The translations under genes and the position numbers were made by a program. A stretch of DNA of 64,000 bases from Oreohelix idahoensis (Eukaryota; Mollusca; Gastropoda; Stylommatophora; Oreohelicidae): the NCBI GenBank assembly GCA_024509875.1, contig JAMPIV010019844.1, positions 124,001 to 188,000 of the forward strand, given 5' to 3'. Positions 33,691-43,400 of the stretch are shown here, one piece after another (position 1 is the stretch's first letter; each line of letters starts with the position of its first letter). The notes below the pieces were generated by a model. The model was not told where the DNA came from, did not search any database, and worked only from the letters and a program-made list of their open reading frames with translations.

Positions 33691-33831
33691 TTAAGCAAAC
33701 TTTTCTGATTTTAGTAATGATAAATTTTATGTATTATTTAGTGAGATCTTAAAGATGATAGTGTGTACTATATTAGTTGTATCAGAACATGCCGTTTTCA
33801 TAACTGTGAATGAGTTTATTTGAATTCCCAG

Positions 33832-33975
33832 GTGTCAAATGTGGATGATGTTCTTGTCTTTCATTGGGATTTTCTAGACTCCTGCCTTAAAGACTGCATG
33901 CTGACTTCCACTGAGTTGCTGAGGATTGTTCATAAACTGCTGGTCGTGTGTGTCACTTTTTCAAACTATGTGCAG
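33832..33975 (+). CDS. TUBGCP2: TUBGCP2 exon
   Basis: The 144-base exon (48 codons, phase 0 at both ends) encodes VSNVDDVLVFHWDFLDSCLK, DCMLTSTELLRIVHKLLVVC and VTFSNYVQ. It matches the GCP2 segment with the FLDxCLKDCMLT motif of GRIP2. Acceptor TTCCCAG, donor GTAATC. Confidence 0.95.
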
Positions 33976-34105
33976 GTAATCTTTGACATAAATAGATATT
34001 TTTTTAGGTTTTATGACACAGCCACATCACAACAAAACCAGCCATGTTAATTCACAGATTGTATTGATTTTATTTATTGTCCATGTATTTTTTATTTTTC
34101 ATGTA

Positions 34106-35442
34106 CGAGGGTTGCTCAGAAAGTAATGCCCCACATTTTTTTTTCATTTTTTTTTTTTTTCTCGGAAACTATTTATTCACAATGTATGAAATTCACGCAC
34201 AGTATAATTGGATGTATCCTTTACACGTGCTATTTTTCCACATAATCTCCGTCCACTTCTACGGCCTTACGCCAGCGTGAAACAAGGGCATGCATGCCTT
34301 CCCTGTACCAGCTCGTTTCCTGTTCACGTAGCCATATCCTCACTGCACGAATCACGCTCTTGTCATCTTCAAACCTTGTCCCGCACAGTGCATCCTTCAG
34401 TGGCCCAAAAAGATGAAAATCGGAGGGCGCCAGATCAGGACTATAGGGGGGATGGGGAGCACAATCCAACCAAATTTGGCTATTGCCTCCTGAGTTTTCA
34501 GACGTGTGAGGGCATGCATTGTCGTGCTGGATCAAAATGTCTACTGCATTCCTGTTAGGCCGCACTCGCCGGTAGCGCTATTTGAGTTTGTTGAGGGTTT
34601 TGATGTACGCGTCCGAATTGATTGTCTCACCTCTGGGCATCACATCTACAAGAATCAATGTCCCAAAAGACAGTGATCATGACCTTTCCAGCAGAGGGAG
34701 TTGTCTTGAATTTATTTTTTCGTGGTGATTGTGGATGATGCCACTCCATTGACTTCGTCTCCGGCTCAAAATGATGCGCCCAGGTTTCGTCACCTGTGAC
34801 GATCCGGGACAAAAAGGCCTCCCCCTCAGCATCAAAACGCTCCAACAATTCAGAACAGATTGTTTTCCTTTGACGTCTGTGGACGGTTGTGAGACTTCGA
34901 GGAACCCATCTTAAGCATACCTTCGAATATCCGATAGCGTCGATAATTGCCATCGCACTTCCATTGCTGACTGAAAGCTGTAGAGCCAATTGTTGACTTG
35001 TGATGCGATTATCCTCACGAATAATGGCATCGGCGCTCTGCAACATGACTGGGCTGGTGGCTGTGGCAGGACGCCTAGACCGTGGCTGATCATGCAGCTC
35101 CGTCTCTTTACTTCCTGAAGCCTTAACTCTCTGAACCCAGCATCCAAAAGTGCTCCTATCGACTGCACAACATCTATACACAGCACACAAACATTTGTGA
35201 ATGTTCCCCACACTTTCTTTCTCCGCCACCAAGAATTCAATCACAGCTCGTTGTTTGTAACGCGTGTCGTACACAGACGCCATTTTCACAGACTATTACA
35301 GCGGCGCTATCTGTCGGATGACCGTGCAATTACGCACATGTACGCGGGAAACATCAGTGTTGCTACATGTAAATTTTCACTTTGCTACCTTTATTCTGGG
35401 ATGAGAAAAAAAATGTGGGCATTACTTTCTGAGCAACCCTCG
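34106..35442 (-). mobile_element. Mariner transposon 1
   Basis: 1337 bp, near full length, in an intron of TUBGCP2. The terminal inverted repeats are CGAGGGTTGCTCAGAAAGTA and its inverse, extending about 28 bases, flanked by TA on both sides (34104-34105, 35443-35444). It carries a damaged transposase on the - strand. Confidence 0.95.
34230..35289 (-). pseudogene. Mariner transposase, frameshifted
   Basis: The N-terminal frame (34627-35289, 220 residues) has the paired helix-turn-helix region and the first catalytic block TGDETWAHHFEPE. The C-terminal frame (34230-34565, 111 residues) has the second and third acidic blocks, QHDNACPHTS and YSPDLAPSDFHLFGPLK, typical of D,D34D mariner transposases (usual length about 340-350). 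A shift after VFWDID at about 34660 moves the reading frame, and a stop lies near 34566-34580, so the gene is inactive. Confidence 0.9.
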
Positions 35443-35444
35443 TA

Positions 35445-36110
35445 TTTCATTTAGCTCTTGATTTCTTTTCCTTCTGTTTTAGTTTGTTTGTCCCTAACAA
35501 AGGCCTTTGGCCGTGACATTGGCAATTTTTGTTGTCACTTGTCCTAGTAAGATGTATTACCTGTTTTTGTTTACCCCACTGAGATTAAAATATCAGACCA
35601 AACAGTTTTATTGCACCGAGAAGTCCATGTTGATCTGATATAAGACTTGAAACTTCTGCGTTATATTTACTTAGTAAGAGGATATGCTCTTGAAATAATG
35701 ACATTAATTTTCCACTGTGGGAATAACATACCAAAACATATATCTTGAAATGTAATCTCATTTATCCTTATGTAGATAGTGTATGTTGCTCTGATGTGTC
35801 TGAAACTAAACTTGCTATTTAAAAAAAAAAAACAACTTTGTGCTGTCATTCAGCATTCAATCCCTTGAATAATACAAAGTTTGTTGCAAAATCTGTACAG
35901 AATTTTACTCAAATATAGAAGTTGGCATGTCTTTCTGTAAAGTGTTTTTTTTTTCTTATAAATTCTTGGCTGTTGATACATCAGTGATATCCTCCTTTTT
36001 GTGGCAGTATTTTCATTTTGTTAACTTGTTTATTACAGTAGAATGTGTAATTAGTAGTGGTTACTTAGACTTATTTTAGCCAGTAAAAAGACGTAACGCC
36101 ACTGACTACC
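35445..36110 (+). other. TUBGCP2 intron, no recognised element
   Basis: AT-rich intron between the mariner and a microsatellite. Nothing recognised. Confidence 0.5.
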
Positions 36111-36200
36111 ACTATTACTACTACTACAGCCATTACTACTACTACTATTACTAATACGACTACTACTACGATCACTATTGCTACTACTACAACTAATTAT
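36111..36200. repeat. (TAC)n-type microsatellite, imperfect
   Basis: About 90 bases of imperfect CTACTACTA repeats with point changes, immediately before a LINE fragment. Confidence 0.8.
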
Positions 36201-36214
36201 ACTCTTTTCTTACC

Positions 36215-36490
36215 TGAGTGTTTGACTTGAAAATATTTAAAGTTCTGAAAAAAGAGAAATTCAAACGACATAACACCTTACTGAAGACCACAAGACTTGA
36301 AGACAAATATGCAAGAGGAAGACAGCATTATAAGTGGGAAGACAGCATTATAAGTGGGAAGACAGCATTATCAAGAGATGGACATGGAAGAGTCTTTCAG
36401 AGTGTACCATCAAGACAAGAGGCAGAAGACGTCGGAGATCTGTTGCAACCAACCTTCGAGTAGAGATGACCACAGATGATGACAAACTTT
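36215..36490 (+). mobile_element. LINE family E C-terminal fragment
   Basis: Reads KFKRHNTLLKTTRLEDKYAR, then GRQHYKW with a local 20-bp tandem duplication (GAAGACAGCATTATAAGTGG, twice plus a partial copy), then VFQSVPSRQEAEDVGD and QPTFE with a stop. It is the same family as 60185-60650 on the other strand and ends near ATGATGAC, a (GAT)-like tail. Confidence 0.72.
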
Positions 36491-36934
36491 TATTATGTAG
36501 CCAACTGAAGTTGTTACATGTTGCATTAGTACCAGTACTAGTTTCTGAGGTGTATTTTAAAAAAATACAAGGGCTTTTGTTTGAAGAAGTAATTGTTAAG
36601 CCTTGACATGGCCATTCAACTAAATCTTCCAGACAGTATTTTCTATTTAGCACGTATAAATTCAGCGACACATTTGCATATTTTTTAAAACAAACGTTAT
36701 GTCCAGTCACTTGATATTTTACATAATTCTTTGACTTTCTTCTTCCGTCCTGTCTGTCAACCTTGACGTAACCTTGACCAGACATTTGTCAAGTGCTTAA
36801 GCAAATATTCTTGCCATTCTAATGGTTTAAGACTGGCCAGAACCAATTAGAATCTTTAACCAAACATTTGAAATGTCATAACGGCTCACAAGTCTGCATT
36901 CTGCCCAAATCATCATCACACAATGCTTCCTTAA

Positions 36935-37166
36935 CTCTTAGTATACGAGCGGCCTTTTAGAAAGGCCGATGATCGATCTGCACTAAATAATTTATTTATA
37001 AAGATAACATAAAGTGTTATATATCAAAATGTGAAGAAATGAAACCCCTATATCATGCACGTAACTAAATTGTTCAGTGGTTTTAAACATGCATTCACCT
37101 ATACATTTTCGCTATTTTTGGGGATCGATCATCGGCCTTTCTAAAAGGCCGCTCGTATACTAAGAG
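36935..37166. mobile_element. TTAA-flanked MITE with 44-bp perfect inverted repeats
   Basis: 232 bp flanked by TTAA (36931-36934, 37167-37170). Its ends 36935-36978 and 37123-37166 are exact reverse complements, starting CTCTTAGTATACGAGCGGCC. Within each arm GGCCTTT...AAAGGCC forms a smaller inverted repeat. No coding capacity. Perfect arms suggest recent insertion or strong constraint. Confidence 0.92.
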
Positions 37167-37531
37167 TTAAGCATTTTGTAGGTCTCCAAAATTAAAAAGA
37201 AAGTGAACATTTTAGGCTCATTTATGATATTTAAATGACTATTCCAGTTATCAACACAGCTTTCCATTTTCTTCTCCTTTGCTCAGAAATAAACACATAC
37301 TGTGTTAACATCTTTCTCTGCCCACACCTACAGCTTAAAAATAAGTAAAGCTTGATAACTAAAGAAGTGCCATTGCTCACTTCATACCTGCTTGAGCATA
37401 GACCAAAGTCATTAATATTTTACTATCTGGTGAACATGACAACCTCAGATTAAAACCTTATTTGGTAAGTGTATAGTGGTATCACTGAAACATCTTTAAC
37501 CTCGAAAAGTAATATCCTGGTCTTACTTCAG

Positions 37532-37695
37532 ATAATGGCAGAGCCTGTTGACCAGGATCAGAGAGATGAACATTTTGAACAAACTATTCAGACCTTTGAC
37601 AACAATTTCTCACATCACCTACTTGAGTTCCTGGACAAAATCATGGATGAAAATACAAAGACATACGAGCATAAATTGTTCAAAATTATTTACAG
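37532..37695 (+). CDS. TUBGCP2: TUBGCP2 exon
   Basis: The 164-base exon encodes IMAEPVDQDQRDEHFEQTIQ, then TFDNNFSHHLLEFLDKIMDE and NTKTYEHKLFKIIYR, with the last codon split. It fits the GCP2 region of the FxxTIxxFDxNFSxHLLxLL type. The linker before it is shorter than I recall for vertebrates, but phase 0 on both sides of the junction supports direct splicing to the previous exon. Acceptor TACTTCAG, donor GTAAGG. Confidence 0.9.
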
Positions 37696-37809
37696 GTAAG
37701 GTGATTATGTTAAGTCTTGTAATGTTTGAGAGCATGATCCAGTCATCATTTTGTTTCTGTAACCATTTTTCTGTTGGTGATAATAGTTGTTTCTCTTAAC
37801 TAGAAGGCA

Positions 37810-38275
37810 ATGAGCAAATAAAAAAAATGGAAGACTTGACAGAAATTCAAACAGGCTGTCAGAAAGCCAGTACAGTGACTAATCGACTGTCACCACTACT
37901 CAAAATCAGCATATCAGTATGGAAACTAAATGACAGCTGTTAAATAGTTCATTCTTACCGTGGCTTTGCTATCAGTGTCATAAATGGTCCCTAACCAAAG
38001 CGCAGGAGAGGAAAATCGTATCTTGTGAGATGAGATGCTTAAGAAAAGCCATTAATGTTACCCGGAGAGACAGAATGAGAAATGATGACAGACAAGTTGT
38101 AGGAACTGTATCCTGCATCAGGTATATAGAGAGACCAAAAATTAAGTGGTTTGGCCATCTCATGAGAATGGAGCCCAATAAATTACAACTATAAAGGTAG
38201 ATCTGCTTTCAGAACACAGGGAAGACCAAGAGGCAGATGGATAGACAACATCACAGAAATCCTACTACAACAACA
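37810..38275 (+). mobile_element. LINE family F C-terminal fragment, decayed
   Basis: Translates in pieces to a LINE C-terminus: EMRCLRKAINVTRRDRMRND, RPKIKWFGHLMRMEPNK, then GRPRGRW-like and DNIT-like words. Several frame breaks. It runs directly into the minisatellite. Confidence 0.65.
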
Positions 38276-38276
38276 A

Positions 38277-39022
38277 CATGGGCTCATGTCAACTAACAAT
38301 ACATTTGGTCTCATGTCAACAAACAATACACTTGGTCTCATGTCAACTAACAATACATTTGGTCTCATGTCAACTAACAATACACTTGGGCTCATGTCAC
38401 CTAACAATACACTTGGGCTCATGTCAACAAACAATACATTTGGGCTCGTGTCAACTAACAATACACTTGGTCTCGTGTCAACTAACAATACACATGGGCT
38501 CATGTCAACTAACAATATACTTGGTCTCATGTCAACTAACAATACTCTTGGGCTCATGTCAACTAACAATACACTTGGTCTCATGTCAACTAACAATACA
38601 CTTTGTCTCATGTCAACTAACAATACACTTGGTCTCATGTCAACTAACAATACATTTGGGCTCATGTCAACTAACAATACACTTTGGCTCATATCAACTA
38701 ACAATACACTTGGGCTCATGTCAACTAACAATACAATTGGGCTCATGTCAACTAACAATACACTTGGTCTCATGTCAACCAACAATACACTTGGGCTCAT
38801 GTCAACTAACAATACACTTGGGCTCACTTGGTCTCATGTCAGCTAACAATTCACTTGGTCTCATGTCAACTAACAATTCACTTGGTCTTATGTCAACTAA
38901 CAATACACTTGGTCTCATGTCAACTAACAATACACTTGGGCTCATGTCAAGTAACAATACACTTGGTCTCATGTCAACTAACAATACACTTGGTCTCATG
39001 TCAACTAACAATACACTTCACA
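38277..39022 (+). repeat. 27-bp minisatellite, about 27 copies
   Basis: The unit is CTCATGTCAACTAACAATAC plus ACTTGGT or ACTTGGG. Point variants occur (CATTTGG, GTCACC, CTCGTG), and one unit is irregular around 38823. Because 27 is divisible by three, long open frames arise on both strands (263, 212 and 186 residues), with repeats such as LMSTNNTLG. These are artefacts of the period, inside an intron. Confidence 0.97.
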
Positions 39023-39371
39023 CAAGAGTGCAAACTTCATCCCCCTACTATGCTTCATGGCAACAGTGAACCAGACAAGTAAAGAGCAAAAACTTTCTTA
39101 TACAATGACATGCAGCTTGCAGTAGATAAACTGTAATCAAGTTTTTGTGAGATGTGATAGGTAGGAAATTATGTTGCATAACCTCTAATGAAATATTTGT
39201 AGCGTCCACACACGTCTCATAATTTCCTAAAATTGTCTTTGATTTGCAATTCTGCATTTAATTTTGAAAATACAGTAACATGCAAAGGATTTCTTTGTGG
39301 TATTCTTGTGAAATATTTGTGACTTACGTTGTCCTCTAAAGTCATTGTTTGTGTTATCACTTTATTTACAG

Positions 39372-39474
39372 GCTAGACTTCAATAACTTCTATACTGAAC
39401 GTTTGGAAGCTATCTCTGCTGAAAAAACTATCAGGGATCATTCTGCAGATGCTAGTAGTCATATAAAAAGGTAG
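39372..39474 (+). CDS. TUBGCP2: TUBGCP2 terminal exon
   Basis: Acceptor TTTACAG. It encodes RLDFNNFYTERLEAISAEKT followed by a short tail IRDHSADASSHIKR and TAG at 39472-39474. The SRLDFNxFYxERLE-type block is the conserved C-terminus of GCP2. Adding this exon, the eleven exons sum to 1338 bases, exactly 446 codons including the stop, with no internal stop. Confidence 0.93.
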
Positions 39475-40370
39475 ACTTGTACATTGGTGGCTCACTGGAG
39501 ACCCTCAGTCACATTGACCTTGTGCTGGGTCTTCACCTGGACTGTGAAGACCTAAGAGACCACAGCATATATCTAGAGGGACGACATGTGATTTACTCAG
39601 ATCTTTTATGTAAGATATATATCAGTGTCATTACCATTATAATTCTGTAATGGAATTTACCAGAAACATGACAACTGAAAGGGAGAAAGTATTAAACCTG
39701 AACACAGCCGATTTTTTTCCCCATTATTTAGAAGTCGCCTTCAAAATAAAAAGCACAAGCACCTGGCTGAAAATGTGACACTTATCATTAGAGAACAAAC
39801 TTTATTTTCAAAGGGTTGAGAATTGGACGTCTGACATTCTGCCTTTCTTTCATCTTTTATAATGAATTCATTTATTATGAGATGAAGTTGTAGGAACTAC
39901 ATAATTGACTATGGGATGCACCCCATGAGGTAATAGCCCTCAGCTGCTTTTTTTATCTGGTGTTCCTTTCGACATGTTCTTTTCTCTTCTGTTTGTTATG
40001 AGAGCTTCGTCAGAGGTGGCACCCTAGCGATCATCGCCACATGGTGCAGTCGGCAGCTTCATCCTCCCAGGTTGCTGGATTTGTGTCCAGGACCTTCATG
40101 TCTCTCTTGCACACCATCTTTGAATCTCAGCTGCAGTCGCCCTGCTATTATTTTGCCTTCTGCCAGTTGTCTGTACATGGAATTGTATGCCTGACATTTT
40201 CAGTGAAGATTAAGACAAATGTCTTGTTATAAGACTGATATGCAGACAGTTTTGCCTCATACTTCGTTCTGTATTAGTTTTACTGCAATATTAATTATGT
40301 ATACTGTTTATGTTATCATCTTGTTGTGAATTTACATGAAAATAAAATACAGAGGATCAAAAACAAAAGA
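39475..40370 (+). other. TUBGCP2 3' UTR and probable cleavage region
   Basis: Untranslated sequence after the stop. AATAAA signals lie at 39745-39750 and 40341-40346. The second is followed closely by the target duplication of a LINE. The real cleavage site cannot be chosen from sequence alone. Confidence 0.6.
39900..40190 (-). mobile_element. LINE family A 3' remnant, old
   Basis: A diverged - strand match to 40430-40715, base by base with indels (for example GACTATGGGATGCACCCCAT, GCAGCTTCATCCTCCCAGGT). It is older than the full copy next to it. Confidence 0.8.
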
Positions 40371-40407
40371 AAATATACAAAACTAGAAAATATATCACAC
40401 ACGACTA

Positions 40408-43400
40408 ATAATAATAATAGCCCCTTCAGTCATAACTGACTATGGGAATGCGCCCCTGAGGTGACAGCCCTCAACTGCTTATTTTCCTGGTGCTCCTTTC
40501 GACGTTTTCTCCTCACCTCTGCTTCTTGTGTGAGCCTCTCTTCGCCCAATCTGAGGTGGTGCCGTAAATAGCATCGCCACTTTGTGCGATCGGCAGCTTC
40601 ATCCTCCCATGTTGCTGGATCCATGTCCAGTGCCCTCATATCTCTCTTGCACACATCTTTGAACCTCAGCTGTGGTCGCCCAACTGTTCTCTTGCCATCT
40701 GCTAATTGTCCGTAGAAGATATCTTTTGGGATGCGACCATCTTCCATGCGGCGAACATGGCCAAGCCAGCGAAGTCTGCGCTGTCTAAGCAGCGTATACA
40801 TACTTTGAAGGCCAGCACGTGACAACACCTCGACATTTGTCACTTTATCTTTCCACGAGATGCCGAGGATGCGGCGTAGACACCGCAAATGGAAGGTATT
40901 GAGCCTTCTTTCTTGCTTAGCATAGGTCGTCCAGGTCTCGCTGCCATATAGGAGTGTGCTGGTGACGCAGGCATTATATACCGCAGCTTTGGTCTTCATT
41001 GTGAGTTTAGAGTTTCCCCAAACACGCGATGTGAGGCGGGCAAAGGTAGCTGCAGCTTTGCCAATGCGGCTGTCGATTTCTGTATCCAGTGAGAGTTTGT
41101 CATTGATGGTAGACCCTAGGTATGTGAAGTGGTGCACCACTGCCAATTCATAGTTATCGATAGTGATAACTGGTGCAGCACCCACATCCTGACTCAGCAC
41201 ATTCGTTTTCTTTAGACTTATTGTGAGGCCAAAGTCCTTGCATGCTTTAGTGAAGCGATTCATCAAGCTCTGAAGCTCCTGTTGGCTTTGAGTGACGACT
41301 GCAGCATCATCAGCGAACAACAAGTCTCTTATAGTGACCCTTCTGATTTTTGTTTTTGCCTTCAGCCTTGAAAGATTAAACAGACGGCCATCTGACCTAG
41401 TGTGAAGGCATATTCCTTCAGTTGCATCTCTGAATGCATGTTTCAAGAGTAAGGCAAAGAAGATTCCGAAGAGGGTCGGAGCCAGAACACAGCCTTGTTT
41501 AACGCCACTTCGTATATCAAAGGGCTGTGACGTGCTTCCAGCATATTGGACTGTTCCCTTCATGTCGTCATGGAATGACTTTATCATTTCCAGCATTTTA
41601 GAAGGGCAGCCTATTTTCAGGAGGATTTTAAAGAGTCCATCCCTACTAACCAGGTCGAATGCTTTTGTGAGGTCTATAAAGGCGATATATAATGGTCTTT
41701 TCTGCTCTCTTGATTTTTCCTGAAGCTGGCGGAGAGAGAAGATCATGTCTGTTGTTGATCTGCCAGCTCGGAATCCACACTGTGCCTCTGGATATATGCG
41801 CTCAGCTAACTTGTGTAGTCGCATTAAGATGACTTTGGCAAAAACCTTACCAACAATACTAAGAAGAGAGATGCCTCTGTAGTTATTGCAATCACTTCTG
41901 TCTCCTTTATTTTTATACAGTGTTACAATCTTGGCATCTCGCATGTCTTGAGGAATAGTTGTCTCTTCCCAGCACTGGCACAGCATCCTATGCAGGGGAT
42001 GTAATAGCGTGCTCTTACAGCATTTGATTAAATCAGGAGGAATCCCATCACTGCCTGGTGCTTTGCCAGAGGCCAAGCTATCAATGGCCTTACTGAGTTC
42101 CTCTAATGTTGGTTCGGCATCCAGCTCCTCCATAGTTGGCAGACTATTGACAGCATCAAGGGCTGCAGGCGTAACGGTATTGTCTCTAGCGTAAAGCTCA
42201 GAGTAGTGCTCGACCCACCTCTCCATCTGCTTACCCTTATCGGTTAGCTTCTCTCCGCTGATGGTTTTTAGCGGTGCCGTCTTACTTTTATGGGGGCCAA
42301 GTGCTTTCTTTATACCGTCATACATTTGTCTAATGTTGCCTGTTTGCGCTGCGATCTGGATGCTCTCACTGAGCTGGAGCCAATAGTCATTTGCACAGCG
42401 TCGAGCAGTTTGTTGAACTTTGCTTCTCGTAGCCCTCAGGATCTGTAGGGTTCTGGCACTCGGTGAACGTTTGTATTCATTCATAGCACTGCGCTTAGCT
42501 TCAATAACAGGTGCCATCACATCTGATGAAGCGTCAAACCAGTCATTTGACTTTGCTGTTTTCTTACCAAAGGTGGCAAGTGCAGTACTTTGAATGGTGT
42601 TCCGTAGATGCTCCCAGTTCTCTGTAATAGTATCACCATGCTGAGGGCTACTGAGCACTTTCTTGAAGGTCGCAGTGAATTGAGCGATCATGAAAGGGTC
42701 TGACATCTTGCTGGTATCAATGCGTGGTTTCCCTTCATGTCTGACACGATAGAGTTTTCTTGGTTGTGCTCTGATTTTGCAGCAAACCAAGGAGTGATCT
42801 GTGTCACAGTCTGCACTATGGTACGAGCGCGTGGAGAGCACAGACCTGAGGAGTGGCCTTCTGACGAGAATCAGGTCAAGTTGGTGCCAGTGCTTGGATC
42901 GTGGGTGTCTCCATGACACCTTATGCTGGGGTTTTGTCTGAAAGTAGGTGTTGGTCACGCAGAGGTCATGGTGGACGCACAACTCTAAGAGCCGTTGTCC
43001 ATTTTCATTCATCTTGCCAATACCAAACCTGCCCAGACATGAAGGCCATGAAACATTATCGGCACCCACTCTAGCGTTAAAGTCACCAAGGAGAACAAGC
43101 TGTTCTTGCCTAGGTATGCTTTTGATTACTGCTGCTAGATTCTCGTAGAACTCATCTTTAGCTTCTGAGGCAGAGTACAGAGTAGGAGCATACACACTGA
43201 CAAGGGTGATGGGACCTGTGCTAGTTTGCAGGCGGAGCGTTAACAGGCGTTCTGATCCATTCTCGCCTGGTTCAACCATGTTAGTTAGCGATTTTTTGAC
43301 CGCAAAACCTACTCCGTGTTCTCTAGCTTTATTAAGATCTTTCCCTTGCCAATAAAATGTGTAGTCCTTCTCGCTCACCGTTCCAGAGCCCGCCAGGCGC

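Noticed and set aside
34208..34558. 116-residue + strand frame
   Set aside because: Antisense of the mariner transposase C-terminal part.
38277..39022. CRISPR array
   Set aside because: Direct tandem repeat without spacers, in an animal intron.
38189..39082. Long repeat proteins (263, 212, 186 residues)
   Set aside because: Product of a 27-bp minisatellite in an intron; open on both strands because the period is a multiple of three.
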